Origin: a virus
Direction: 5' to 3' (one strand)
Length of the DNA stretch: 34,174 nt
Virus record (IMG/VR): IMGVR_UViG_3300032236_000729
Span: 1-34,174 of that record
The translations under genes and the position numbers were made by a program. Positions within the stretch are counted from its first letter, which is position 1; each line of letters begins with the position of its first letter. Shown in pieces: positions 15,801-24,339 of the stretch. The notes below the pieces were generated by a model, which worked only from the letters and a program-made list of their open reading frames with translations, was not told the origin of the DNA and did not search any database.

Positions 15801-16256
15801 TGTTTGACCATATATTGAAACGGCATTTGCAAATGAAGAAGTGTTGGAAACAAATAACTTTCCATTAATGTTTGCAGTATTTGCTACAGTAAGACCAGTT
15901 CCAGAACCTAATGCTAATATTGGACCACTGACGTTTGCCTGTCCAGCAACAGTTAAACTTGGACCTACACTGGAATAATTTAGGTATACTTGTCCACCAA
16001 CTGTTAGGTTGTTCTGTATGGTTGCCGAAGAACCTATACCAATAGATTGAAATGCTCCAGAGAAGATTGCAGCAGAGTTAACTTGAAGGCCTAGTGTTGG
16101 GTCTTCAAGATACATTGTCCCTGTTGATTTAAAGAAGTTGTTGGATGCTAAATCATTGTTCTGTAAAACCAAATAATTGGTCGTAGTTAACAGATTACCC
16201 CAAGTATTTGAGTAATCTAAAATCTTAAAAATTGGTGCTGGATTATAATTGGACAT
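12891..16256 (-). CDS. Tail fibre (1121 aa) with autocleaving S74 chaperone C-terminus
   Basis: The head (NPAPIFKILDYSNTWGNL, about residues 5-22) belongs to neither head class of the other fibres. Residues 169-300 are three 44-residue repeats, each two 22-residue halves. Residues about 483-600 are coiled-coil-like TANTFLQ...SAKVYTD units. About 740-930 hold phage fibre elements (SGSAFMSFHRPGSYASYFGL, DNQFTVGGWS, GGQPAWLWGGNDGTSMFVYN). Residues 1019-1121 are a peptidase S74 domain: SDPRLKEN gives Ser1019 and Lys1024, followed by GVLANEVEEVFPEIV and EKLVPVLIEAIKEL. Family knowledge says the trimeric domain chaperones folding and then releases itself at the Ser. Probably a major host-recognition fibre. 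Confidence 0.9.
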   Translation of the reverse strand: MSNYNPAPIFKILDYSNTWGNLLTTTNYLVLQNNDLASNNFFKSTGTMYLEDPTLGLQVNSAAIFSGAFQSIGIGSSATIQNNLTVGGQVYLNYSSVGPSLTVAGQANVSGPILALGSGTGLTVANTANINGKLFVSNTSSFANAVSIYGQTYVSSNVTVTGTTVTNQLQANTGIAAGALNVVNTTNTNILQANTSVNTAIITVTGTIFTNQLQSNSGISSAALNVVNTTNTNILQANTSVNTVTLTVTSQTFTNTLQANTGIAAGALNVVNTTNTNILQANTSVNTATLTVTGKTFTNELQSNNNIFSSNVYSNSIQSNTQIQTLNLNVIGYQNVDSITANTRITTPNIVIPPNGLIDASSGGSVISANGLTVGTAGLSVLGNFIINGTTVYNTPSFILSLGTPNPALILNPGFGVYRTTANASIRWNETNKYWDMNNVDNGNYYRVTTDEYKSDSLTLASSSNFASSLAANTLNTNLNTANNYLQANINFGLTSSKTYTDTANNYLQANINFGLTSSKTYTDTANTFLQSNVISGVASAKVYTDVANTYISTNLNTANTFLQSNVISGVASAKVYTDVANSYYNVVTSNINAYAQSGYARSNTSSNLFNGTGGSASPSSGTVTLTSTNGVTITGSGSTLTFNTPQDLRTTATVTFTDIYAIRPGSSAGTGVVFLGNQGSGARYVYYDGTNYQMPGTNLYINSGLALTTSNYNTYAPTLTGTGASGTWNINISGNAVTTSQVTWSNLYTTAQLNSQGNQTGSILTATGSLGGIMVQGPGTSGSAFMSFHRPGSYASYFGLDTDNQFTVGGWSAGAALGNMKVGSLGVGVGASGAPGSITSTGSISSSSTISASLFSGSGASLTGTASSLTSGKSSTLASGGGTGSPMTFNWAGQGGQPAWLWGGNDGTSMFVYNPANFSVNFANYLSGNEQQNVIMGKHQSMTMGVSDTSQGSFTCRASGTGDSNLAGVTFWNDAYAIKMGIRADGVFGLGGWSRGAWSWYSDSSGNMVAAGNVTAYSDPRLKENFQPILSPVQQISKLNGVYFDWKHGIKHTECKAGKRDMGVLANEVEEVFPEIVSESISLDGDIYKMVAYEKLVPVLIEAIKELSNEINILKGKIGE
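14512..14810 (-). repeat. Near-exact coding duplications in the 1121-aa fibre (99- and 66-base periods)
   Basis: Two 71-base copies starting at 14512 and 14611 are 99 bases (33 residues) apart. Directly after them two 66-base copies (14679-14744 and 14745-14810, 22 residues) lie in tandem. The copies match even at third positions. They encode TANTFLQSNVISGVASAKVY-type and TANNYLQANINFGLTSSKTY-type segments. Confidence 0.85.
15357..15752 (-). repeat. 132-base repeat (44 residues, 3 copies) in the 1121-aa fibre
   Basis: Copies begin at residues 169, 213 and 257. Each is two related 22-residue halves, both starting LQxN (for example LQANTGIAAGALNVVNTTNT then LQANTSVNTAIITVTG). The DNA of the LNVVNTTNTNILQANTSVNT part is almost invariant between copies, so the array is recently amplified. 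Confidence 0.85.
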
Positions 16257-16257
16257 T

Positions 16258-16479
16258 TTAACCTTTATTCAGTAGTTGTAACATCAACTCTTTTATTTCT
16301 GACATATCTGTTTTAATGATATCTAGTTCTGATTTTACTTTATTTAGTTCTTCTTTTTGATTGGATAACATTTGTCTTTTTTTATTATATTCTTCAAGAC
16401 CACTCAAATCTCTATTGATCAGTGCCCCACTGGTAGTATCCCTTACCAAGTGGGTGCCTTGTACTTTTAGTATTGACAT
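16258..16479 (-). CDS. Small coiled-coil protein (73 aa)
   Basis: N-terminal MSILKVQGTHLVRDTTSGAL then INRDLSGLEEYNKKR, followed by a heptad-rich helix to the end (LNKVKSELDIIKTDMSEIKE). The pattern of a short VKGTHLVRDT strand, NxDxxxLEEYxxxR and a coiled coil is one I associate with small proteins in marine T4-like structural blocks; function unknown. It is set one base from both neighbours, so it is translated with the 2130-aa protein and the 1121-aa fibre and may help the fibre trimerise or attach. Confidence 0.65.
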   Translation of the reverse strand: MSILKVQGTHLVRDTTSGALINRDLSGLEEYNKKRQMLSNQKEELNKVKSELDIIKTDMSEIKELMLQLLNKG

Positions 16480-16480
16480 A

Positions 16481-19400
16481 TTATACTGATGTATTTACGT
16501 TAGATGGTAATGCAATTGCTCTCAAATCATTCAAGAACGGAACATAGGTTTTATCTGTTGTTACCAATACAACTTTGATTGCAAATTGACTGAATGAAGT
16601 ATATGTTTGACCATTATTAGTACTTGTGTAAGTAACATATCCTTGATCGGTTCCAGTTGTCCCCGGTGCAAATGAGAACTCATATAAATCACTTCTAGAT
16701 TGTGAATATAAAGTATCTGAGTTTCTGGTTTTAGTCATTAATTGCCAAGACCCGTCTTCAAACTTCTGTGTGTCTTGTCTATTCAGAATCTTATAGTAAA
16801 CAAGAATATCTGAGTTAACTGGACGATATGCTGTTAAATATACGTTCAAGTCACCAGAATCAAATCCAGCATCCAATACTACTTTTTTAGTGAAGTACTT
16901 AGTTAATGCGGGACCACCTTGAGATGATGTCTCACCAGAAACGATAACACTTGCACCAGTTCCTGGTGTTGTATTTGCATCTGTAATAGTGATAGTTGGT
17001 GTTACTATATACCCAGAACCATTACCACTATTAGCTAATGTTACAGTTTGAATTACACCACCGACAATGTTTGCAGTAGCATATGCTTGAACTGCACCTT
17101 TACCTGTAGGTGTAGAAACAGTAACACTTGTTGTGGTTGCATTATATCCAGAACCACCATTCACTACAGTGATAACATTATTTGACAACTCACAGTTGTT
17201 TATGTTATATTGAATTGTATATAAACTAGTACCTGCATCAGAAATGATAGGACTTACAGCATTATCTATTGAAGATAATGATGCATACATTGAGAATGAT
17301 GTTGGTGAGTTAGCTTGTAATTTTCTTTCCCCATTATTATCATTAAGATAAATGTGGTCGTACATAGTAGTACCATATTTGCCTGGATTGATATTGACAG
17401 GAGAAGTTGTAGTCCCATTTAATAATGTTCCATTATAACTGTATGTAATACCAGTTGATGTTGGTGTGAAATCTGTTGTTGTTAGATTGAATGCATCAAC
17501 ATTGATATCAGTACTTGATACTGATGATACGGTGTTACCAATAGTGTTAGCATTGTTGTAGTAATCAATGTTTTGTTCAATAATAGTTCTACCTGGAAGA
17601 TTTGTAGGAACGACCATTCTAACTGTTGGGTGTTGAGTGATATCAAACACACAACGATCAACCGTGAACATTAGACTTTGATTTTGATCGGCAGTCCATG
17701 TCTGAGCATTCTGAGATATAAACAAACCACCAACATAAGGTGCTGTTGTGATCTTAGTAATGTTGGTTGGTGTTGGGTCAGTAGGTAAATTCTTAACTGA
17801 AGAAGGTATTGCAATATCACCATTAGCAGCAGTCCATAGAGTATATTGATTAGAATTTGATCTTAATACAAATGCATACAAAACACCAGGTTGAATATAC
17901 ACAGGAGCATTAAATGTAAATTCAGTATATGATGTAGAATCCAAGAATTGTGGATTTTGTGAAACCTTAATTTTATCTGATGTTAATGTTACAATACTAT
18001 GATCCAATGTAGATCCATTTGGATAACCATTCAATGTGCCAACGATTGATAATGACACTGGTGAGTTATCACTGGTTGGTTTTGATGAGAAGAAAAATTT
18101 TACAGATGATAAAAATACACCATTTGGATAATTGGTTGGATCGACAATAAATGTTTGTGCAACAGGATCATATGGTGATACATATGATTTAGAAGTAACA
18201 TTGGTTGATGATGTTGTGTATGATACTGATTGTTTATTTGTTTGTACAAAAGTATTTTTAGCACCAGCAGGAGATGCACCAAAGTTTAATTGTTGAGATG
18301 TTGTCTGTAGACCTTCTGAGTAAAAAGTTCCTTCGGCAAAAGTTGTAACAGTATTTAAATCATTATTGATTCTGTTATCTACACGGAATATTCTTTGACC
18401 ATTATGGAAAGTATTAGGTGGTAAACAAAACACACCAGAATAATTACCAATTTCGTTACTAGTAAATCCACCTATAGAGTAAATATCACCAGTAGCGGTG
18501 GTTAATGATGTAGATACATTGGCAACTTTTGTGGTTCCATTGTACCCAACGATAGTTGCAGATTGTCCGATACCAGTACCGGATGTAATATAAACAGTAT
18601 TACCATTGTAGATATTTGCAGTAGAAGATGCCAATGGTGACAACGTTATTGTACTTGATGTTGTATTTGCACTCTTTATTATGCCACCAACATGAGATGT
18701 ACTTGCAACTGTTGCGGTACCGATAGAAGAGTAACTTCCATCAGCATTGAATGTTGCATTAGTTAATGTTGTATTATTATTATATGTTGTGGTATTTCCA
18801 TCAGAAACGACATATAATCTAACTTTAGATGAATCTGTGTAATAATATACATCTAAAACAAATGCTGTTGGTTTAAATGAACCGAGTTGCACATATCCAA
18901 TAATATCACCTTGTTTGAAAGAACCTGATACGGAAGTAAGTTCAATTATATTTGGTTTGCGGATATAATTATCAACACTTATATTATCGAAGAAGTTATG
19001 TAAAGTAGAGTTGAATAATAATCCAGAACTACGGATAATAATTTCTTGTGAACGCATCCAAGGTAGAATACTGATATCAGTAATATATCCATTATTTTGT
19101 GAATATGTATTACCGATACTACTGTATGGTCCAATAATATTATTTTGTTGTTGTTGTAATATTGTAGTGTAAGTATCAGTTGCACTAGTAGTTACAGTTG
19201 TTGTTGATGTACCAACTGATCCTCCAAATGGTCCCCAGAAAGCACCATGATTAATGCGGTTTACTGTGGATGATGAAGTTGCAGTGGATGTGCCAGATAG
19301 AATTGTTGTTCCAGATACGGTTTGCCAATCACCAACACTTAATATATTATTGGTACTAGATGATTGGAATACCTGCAAGTTTGGATCTGTTATCAATAAT

Positions 19401-22400
19401 GAAGGTGCTTGTTTTGTGTCAACCCAGTTATCAACGTTAGGTGATAATGCAACAGTTCCTTCAGAAGAAGATACTGAGAATGGGTTTATGTTTGTTACAC
19501 GACTTGCAATTGGTTGTGAAATAACATTTGCAGTAGTATATGGTAAACTAAAGTAATTAACTAGACCATCACTAGAAATCTTATAGTTCAATGATGATAA
19601 TAGACTTGGTGATGGTTTAGATAAATTATAAGCCAGTGCCAGATTCTTCAATGGAAAGTTCTGCACAGTTTGTGGAGATGACATCTGACGAGTTCTTTTG
19701 TTAATAGATGATGTATAATCAACATTAACAGTATCGGCAGTAGAATAACTAGAGAAATCGTCTGTTAATATACCATTTTTGAATCTGTTTAGGCCATATG
19801 CATCGGTAATTTGCATACCAGTTGCACTTTGTTCTAAAGCACTTAATGAAGTATAGTATTCAACTTGATTAATTCTTGAATCCAATGCAGCAATATCCTG
19901 CATGGTATATCTTCTATGCTGAACCTTTTCTACAGAAAGATCTGCAACTTTGTTTTGTACTTCTGTTGGTAAGTAACCTGTATATGGGTTTAGTGTTAAG
20001 TTTGCTAACACCAATGAACCATCTGGTTCTGTTGGGAAGTTTGGATCTAAAGAAGGTGCACCTTCAATAACTTGCAAACTTCTATCCTTTGTTAATACAA
20101 GCTTGTCTCTACGACCAAGATAATATGAATAATTACATGTGAATAAAGAAACATCCTGTGGTATCAAAATACCATAAGTTGAAGCATTGTTGTTTGAGTA
20201 ACGGAATGTTAATGCGGATTGAGCATTTAATCGTGCTGGTCTAAAGTCAAAACAATCCCTTAGATTATAATATGTTCCGTGAGTACTTTGGTATGTTGGT
20301 AATTGTCTGTAAAAATCAATACCATTAACCGTTGTTGGGTATGATGCAACAGAGAAGTAACCATCACCACCACTATGTTTAAAGTAATTGACTAATACGA
20401 GTAGATTACCAGAAGCTTGTGGTGCACCAGGATTTAATTTTATGGAAGCATGGTCATAGTAATTGTCTCTTTGACCATTATCAAAAATGTAATTGTTAGT
20501 TACATCATATGATGGATTGGATAACATTGATACTGTAGGAACAGTACCAGATACTTTGGTATCAATGATTTTCTGTATACTGTATACGTCTGATAGATAT
20601 AACGATTGCTTATTTCCTGGTGATACTAATCCAGCATTCTTGATGTAAACTTGGCCTGATGAGTTTATAGAATCATCAACATATGTGTTTGTATTAACTT
20701 GTGTACCAGTAGTAACTACAGTACTTGTATTTGCTACGACTAAATTTTTATATTTTAAAATAACGTTCTGACTTGTATCAATAGCATTTGAAACGAATAC
20801 TTTAGCCACGATTGTTGCAGTAAATGCTGTTAAGTCATTGATAGAAGTTGAGAATGTTGCAGTAGAATAGTCAGAACTTAATACTACAGAACGACTTGTA
20901 TTTGCTGATGTGGTCCAAGGAATATTATCCCCGACATTAATTTTAGTATTAGTTCCTTTATTGGTTACGATAATAGTGTAGTTGGTTTTAACTGTTGTAC
21001 CATCTAATGGTGAACCAGTTACATTACCTAAATGTCTAATCAGTCCCAAATAACCACCTGTATATGATACCTGTGCAGACAGTGTTCCACCTGATGTAGT
21101 GAAACCAACACCCCTGATTACTTGTGTGGTTATATATGAACCAGATGAAATTGATTGGACATATGATGTTCCAATAGGGAATATTAGTTCTGGGATTGAT
21201 GGATTTTGTAGAATAGTACCGCCAGTAGATAATCCATTCGATTTACTAGAAACATCAATAGATGCCTTTGCATTAATAGTTGCGGGATATGTTGTTTTTG
21301 TTGCATTTATAATGGATTCTATATCTTTAACATCAAAGATTAATGCGACTGTTGATGTGGTATCTGGATTAACTGACCAACTACTATTTACTGTTGCTAT
21401 CTTTGCTGAACCATTCCAATCAGTAATTGTCCTAAAGTCACCGGCATCTGTTCCTTTGGTGATAGAAAGGTTTACACCAACATATGCACCATTAGAAGAA
21501 GAGAACCAACTTGGTAGAGTTACAGTAGTAGATGTTGATGATACTACATTGCCTGTCAATACACTATTCTGCAAATCATTAACATATAACTTATAAACAA
21601 ATGTATTTGCTGATGTGTCAGTTGTACTATGATCATATTGCAATCCACGTACATATCCAGAAGCAACTAGAGTTGAATTATATGAGTTAGCAGTGGAAAT
21701 GTTTACGTTGGATGTGGGAACACAGTGTAGGTCTATTGCTTGTTCTGTGGTAATGTCAAAGAATGATCCATTAGCTCCACTTAAATTATTAACATAGAAA
21801 TAACTTCCATACCCCATATAAACAGGATCATTAGTTACCGAAGTAGTGGTTCGAGCACGATTTGTTACGATATCAAGTGGTGCAGGATTTTCTACACGGT
21901 AACCATGAACATATGCTAGACCTTTACCCACACTCATTACGTATGTGTTATTTGAAGAATCTGCTGTGTTTAATTTTGGTGTTAGTTTGAAATCGTTAAC
22001 AACATAGTCACCATTTGTTTCATAGTCACGTTTTGCAAAGTAATCATCAATAGTTGCGTATACCGATCCATCAACCATCTTGAATACACTACCATTTACC
22101 ACTCTTACCAACTCAATGAAGTTTTGGTCATCACCAAAAGTTAGTGGTCTTGTGTCTAATGTTAATGAAATTGTATATCTATCCGCACCTGGTGCTTGAT
22201 AGTTAGATGCACCTAATGCTGGGTCTAACAATGAATTGTCATTAATATAATCTGTAATAGTTTCAGTTATTGTTAATCCAATGCGAATACTAGGTGTATT
22301 GTCATATTTCGATAAAATGGTTGTTGAAGGTGAAACTTGTACAAAGTTACCTAGTACATAGAAAACACCTTGAGAAATGGATGCTACAGAAGATAATCCA

Positions 22401-22873
22401 GAAGAATTGATTGTGATTGATTGTGCCGCAAGATTCGAATTGATATCATATATGATATCATTATCAACAAATTGTGCACCTGATTTATAAGATAGAATTA
22501 GTGTTGGTGGGTTACCTTCACCACCAGTTCCTGTGGCAACTGTCACAGCAATAACTCTTGCTATAACGGTTCCAGATGCATTCGTTACTAATTTGTTTTC
22601 AAATTGAGTAACATCAACGTTGATGTTATTGTATGTAGTTTGTAATTTGACATAATAACAATTAAAATTGGTTGTTACTTGTCCACCAGTAACAGGTGAA
22701 TTTTGCTTGAATATATTATCGGCAAATGATGTAATCTGGTTTTGTAAGATTGTCTGAGACTGAGTAAGTTCTCTGGCTTGTACGGCAGATCCTGGTTTAA
22801 ACAATACACGGTGAAAGTTTTTTGCTGGATCAAAATCATCATAATAAGGATCAACGTTAAAATTTATTGCCAT
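16481..22873 (-). CDS. Very large DUF4815-type baseplate/tail structural protein (2130 aa)
   Basis: Residues 9-58 (YYDDFDPAKNFHRVLFKPGS, AVQARELTQSQTILQNQI) are the diagnostic start of the DUF4815 family of phage structural proteins. Around residue 1565 is PYDPVAQTFIVD...FLSSVKFFFSSKP, another block seen in such proteins. Residues about 1895-1980 hold a GGSGY/GNGSGY beta module shared with gp6, gp7 and gp8. The C-terminal 130 residues (VNSDILVYYKILNRQDTQKF, SFSQFAIKVVLVTTDKTYVP) are again family-like. It is the longest gene in the window and follows gp8, the place of gp9/gp10 in T4, so it probably makes the baseplate periphery to which fibres attach. That role is inferred. AAAGG lies upstream of the ATG. 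Confidence 0.8.
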   Translation of the reverse strand: MAINFNVDPYYDDFDPAKNFHRVLFKPGSAVQARELTQSQTILQNQITSFADNIFKQNSPVTGGQVTTNFNCYYVKLQTTYNNINVDVTQFENKLVTNASGTVIARVIAVTVATGTGGEGNPPTLILSYKSGAQFVDNDIIYDINSNLAAQSITINSSGLSSVASISQGVFYVLGNFVQVSPSTTILSKYDNTPSIRIGLTITETITDYINDNSLLDPALGASNYQAPGADRYTISLTLDTRPLTFGDDQNFIELVRVVNGSVFKMVDGSVYATIDDYFAKRDYETNGDYVVNDFKLTPKLNTADSSNNTYVMSVGKGLAYVHGYRVENPAPLDIVTNRARTTTSVTNDPVYMGYGSYFYVNNLSGANGSFFDITTEQAIDLHCVPTSNVNISTANSYNSTLVASGYVRGLQYDHSTTDTSANTFVYKLYVNDLQNSVLTGNVVSSTSTTVTLPSWFSSSNGAYVGVNLSITKGTDAGDFRTITDWNGSAKIATVNSSWSVNPDTTSTVALIFDVKDIESIINATKTTYPATINAKASIDVSSKSNGLSTGGTILQNPSIPELIFPIGTSYVQSISSGSYITTQVIRGVGFTTSGGTLSAQVSYTGGYLGLIRHLGNVTGSPLDGTTVKTNYTIIVTNKGTNTKINVGDNIPWTTSANTSRSVVLSSDYSTATFSTSINDLTAFTATIVAKVFVSNAIDTSQNVILKYKNLVVANTSTVVTTGTQVNTNTYVDDSINSSGQVYIKNAGLVSPGNKQSLYLSDVYSIQKIIDTKVSGTVPTVSMLSNPSYDVTNNYIFDNGQRDNYYDHASIKLNPGAPQASGNLLVLVNYFKHSGGDGYFSVASYPTTVNGIDFYRQLPTYQSTHGTYYNLRDCFDFRPARLNAQSALTFRYSNNNASTYGILIPQDVSLFTCNYSYYLGRRDKLVLTKDRSLQVIEGAPSLDPNFPTEPDGSLVLANLTLNPYTGYLPTEVQNKVADLSVEKVQHRRYTMQDIAALDSRINQVEYYTSLSALEQSATGMQITDAYGLNRFKNGILTDDFSSYSTADTVNVDYTSSINKRTRQMSSPQTVQNFPLKNLALAYNLSKPSPSLLSSLNYKISSDGLVNYFSLPYTTANVISQPIASRVTNINPFSVSSSEGTVALSPNVDNWVDTKQAPSLLITDPNLQVFQSSSTNNILSVGDWQTVSGTTILSGTSTATSSSTVNRINHGAFWGPFGGSVGTSTTTVTTSATDTYTTILQQQQNNIIGPYSSIGNTYSQNNGYITDISILPWMRSQEIIIRSSGLLFNSTLHNFFDNISVDNYIRKPNIIELTSVSGSFKQGDIIGYVQLGSFKPTAFVLDVYYYTDSSKVRLYVVSDGNTTTYNNNTTLTNATFNADGSYSSIGTATVASTSHVGGIIKSANTTSSTITLSPLASSTANIYNGNTVYITSGTGIGQSATIVGYNGTTKVANVSTSLTTATGDIYSIGGFTSNEIGNYSGVFCLPPNTFHNGQRIFRVDNRINNDLNTVTTFAEGTFYSEGLQTTSQQLNFGASPAGAKNTFVQTNKQSVSYTTSSTNVTSKSYVSPYDPVAQTFIVDPTNYPNGVFLSSVKFFFSSKPTSDNSPVSLSIVGTLNGYPNGSTLDHSIVTLTSDKIKVSQNPQFLDSTSYTEFTFNAPVYIQPGVLYAFVLRSNSNQYTLWTAANGDIAIPSSVKNLPTDPTPTNITKITTAPYVGGLFISQNAQTWTADQNQSLMFTVDRCVFDITQHPTVRMVVPTNLPGRTIIEQNIDYYNNANTIGNTVSSVSSTDINVDAFNLTTTDFTPTSTGITYSYNGTLLNGTTTSPVNINPGKYGTTMYDHIYLNDNNGERKLQANSPTSFSMYASLSSIDNAVSPIISDAGTSLYTIQYNINNCELSNNVITVVNGGSGYNATTTSVTVSTPTGKGAVQAYATANIVGGVIQTVTLANSGNGSGYIVTPTITITDANTTPGTGASVIVSGETSSQGGPALTKYFTKKVVLDAGFDSGDLNVYLTAYRPVNSDILVYYKILNRQDTQKFEDGSWQLMTKTRNSDTLYSQSRSDLYEFSFAPGTTGTDQGYVTYTSTNNGQTYTSFSQFAIKVVLVTTDKTYVPFLNDLRAIALPSNVNTSV

Positions 22874-22876
22874 TTA

Positions 22877-22963
22877 ATTAACCTTTGTTAGTCTCTGTAT
22901 TTCATCTATATTTTGGTATTTCCAATCATAAACAGTTTTATATTGTAACTTACCATCCCAAAA
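22877..22963 (-). other. Open +1 frame between gp8 and the DUF4815 gene
   Basis: The 76-base gap is open in the +1 frame relative to gp8, giving WDGKLQYKTVYDWKYQNIDE and IQRLTKVN. The stop (22874-22876) touches the ATG of the 2130-aa gene. There is no ATG, GTG or TTG start in the frame, so it could be read only by a frameshift at the last gp8 codons or if the sequence has a one-base error. gp8 already ends at the place expected from T4 (YMENR...FKIVLGW), which argues against it. Confidence 0.25.
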
Positions 22964-24317
22964 CTATTTTAAATTGTTCTATTCCATCTGAACTTCTTGT
23001 TATAGCAGACCTGTTTTCCATATATGATAGATATCCAGATAGTGTCACAAAGTCTGGTGTGGTGTATGATAACAATGTTCTTGCTGTACCGGAAATGTTT
23101 CCAAATATTGGTGCATTTATTGTTAATGTTCCTGTTGTATTTATCAACGAAAGTCTATTGGTCGATGAATTAAAAGTTAATACTGTTCCAATAAATGTTG
23201 CATTTTCTACTGATGTTCCTTGATAAACTATCTCATCATTCAAAAATAAACCAAAACCACCGGAAACAATTAAATCAGTGCTCGTTTGATATATAGATCC
23301 ATTAGCTAGTGATGGTGATAAACTATTTGTGGTTGGGTTAACCAACAAACCTATTTGATGATATATGACATCTGTAGGTATTTTTGATCCTTCAGAACCA
23401 GTAAATTCTGTTGATAACATAATATGATCACAACCCAATTCTGCAATTGGATTATATCCATGTCCACCAATTGGTGATACTGTATTCGCTCCTAAAATAG
23501 CACCAGAACCATTTGCAGACATAATATATGCGTTGGCATAATTATAATTTGTACCTGGATTGGTCATTAATATGTCAGTAACTGCACCATTTGTAATTAC
23601 AACAGTACCATTTGCACCAGTACCATCACCAGTGACAACGAGGGATACTACAGAATTTGATTCATCATATCCTTGTCCTCCTGCAAGAACAGTAATAACA
23701 TCTAGACCACCAGTACCTTCACCAGTTGGTGAATCTAATGGGTTTGGTGCACTTCCACTGATTGGAACTGGAATCCAAGATGTATCCATAAATTTTACTT
23801 TAGATGCGGTGTCTACGGTAAAAATGTAATGCCATTTGTACCCATCTAAATTCTGATAAATTCCATTTGTATTATAACTACCAGGTTCAAAGTATGGTTC
23901 ATATGTTGATGGTGCACCACCAGCATTCCAAAGACATTTAAATACTTGATCGTATCTGTTTTTTACATAGAAGGAATAAACTGGAAATCCATTTGTATCT
24001 TTTTCAAAGATATCAATATCATCCCTATAGTAATCATATGTAACACCAGAAGTCCAATCTATTCTAGTTATTACTGGTGAAATATCATTACTTGTAATTT
24101 GTTTTGCTGCAAATACATTCTTCAAAAAATTTTTAATTGTTTTTTGATCTTGTGTTGGTAATGGGGGATTGTTATCATCTGTCCAATTATCTACCTTTGC
24201 TAGAACACAATATAGAGATGTTAATAATATTCCATTAACTGTTGCAACAGGTGCATAATACTCCTGTTGTATATTAAATATCTTTGCACCGTATGTTAGT
24301 AATGATTTGCTTGCCAT
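22950..24317 (-). CDS. 8: gp8-like baseplate wedge subunit
   Basis: 455 aa; T4 gp8 is 334 aa. The end GYLSYMENRSAITRSSDGIE then QFKIVLGW matches the T4 gp8 end (EMIYMENRPPI...INILFTF). The middle QNLDGYKWHYIFTV and WIPVPIS corresponds to DGYVWEYLFEI and VVPWP in T4, and RIDWTSGVTYDYYRDDIDIF to the RRDWGDTRYPDPY region. gp8 dimers join gp7 and gp10 and lock the wedge. The extra length comes from two insertions: a GGxGY beta module (about 203-290) and a NDEIVYQGTS...GTV module (about 357-407), both also found in other wedge proteins here. AATAAATA 6-13 bases before the ATG resembles a late promoter but is too near to be convincing. Confidence 0.9.
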   Translation of the reverse strand: MASKSLLTYGAKIFNIQQEYYAPVATVNGILLTSLYCVLAKVDNWTDDNNPPLPTQDQKTIKNFLKNVFAAKQITSNDISPVITRIDWTSGVTYDYYRDDIDIFEKDTNGFPVYSFYVKNRYDQVFKCLWNAGGAPSTYEPYFEPGSYNTNGIYQNLDGYKWHYIFTVDTASKVKFMDTSWIPVPISGSAPNPLDSPTGEGTGGLDVITVLAGGQGYDESNSVVSLVVTGDGTGANGTVVITNGAVTDILMTNPGTNYNYANAYIMSANGSGAILGANTVSPIGGHGYNPIAELGCDHIMLSTEFTGSEGSKIPTDVIYHQIGLLVNPTTNSLSPSLANGSIYQTSTDLIVSGGFGLFLNDEIVYQGTSVENATFIGTVLTFNSSTNRLSLINTTGTLTINAPIFGNISGTARTLLSYTTPDFVTLSGYLSYMENRSAITRSSDGIEQFKIVLGW

Positions 24318-24339
24318 AGTTTTATTTATTACTCAAAGA

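Noticed and set aside
21099-21596. 165-codon plus-strand ORF and many other plus-strand ORFs of 60-136 codons
   Set aside because: All lie wholly or almost wholly inside confident minus-strand genes, are antisense shadows of Thr/Asn/Ser-rich repeats, and show no family signature.
16481-22873. 2130-aa protein as a tape measure
   Set aside because: It is beta-rich with a DUF4815 start, not a long helical protein, and lies among wedge and fibre genes rather than next to tail tube genes.
24323-24330. AATAAATA before gp8 as a late promoter
   Set aside because: It is only 6-13 bases from the ATG, which would give a leaderless RNA with no room for a ribosome binding site.
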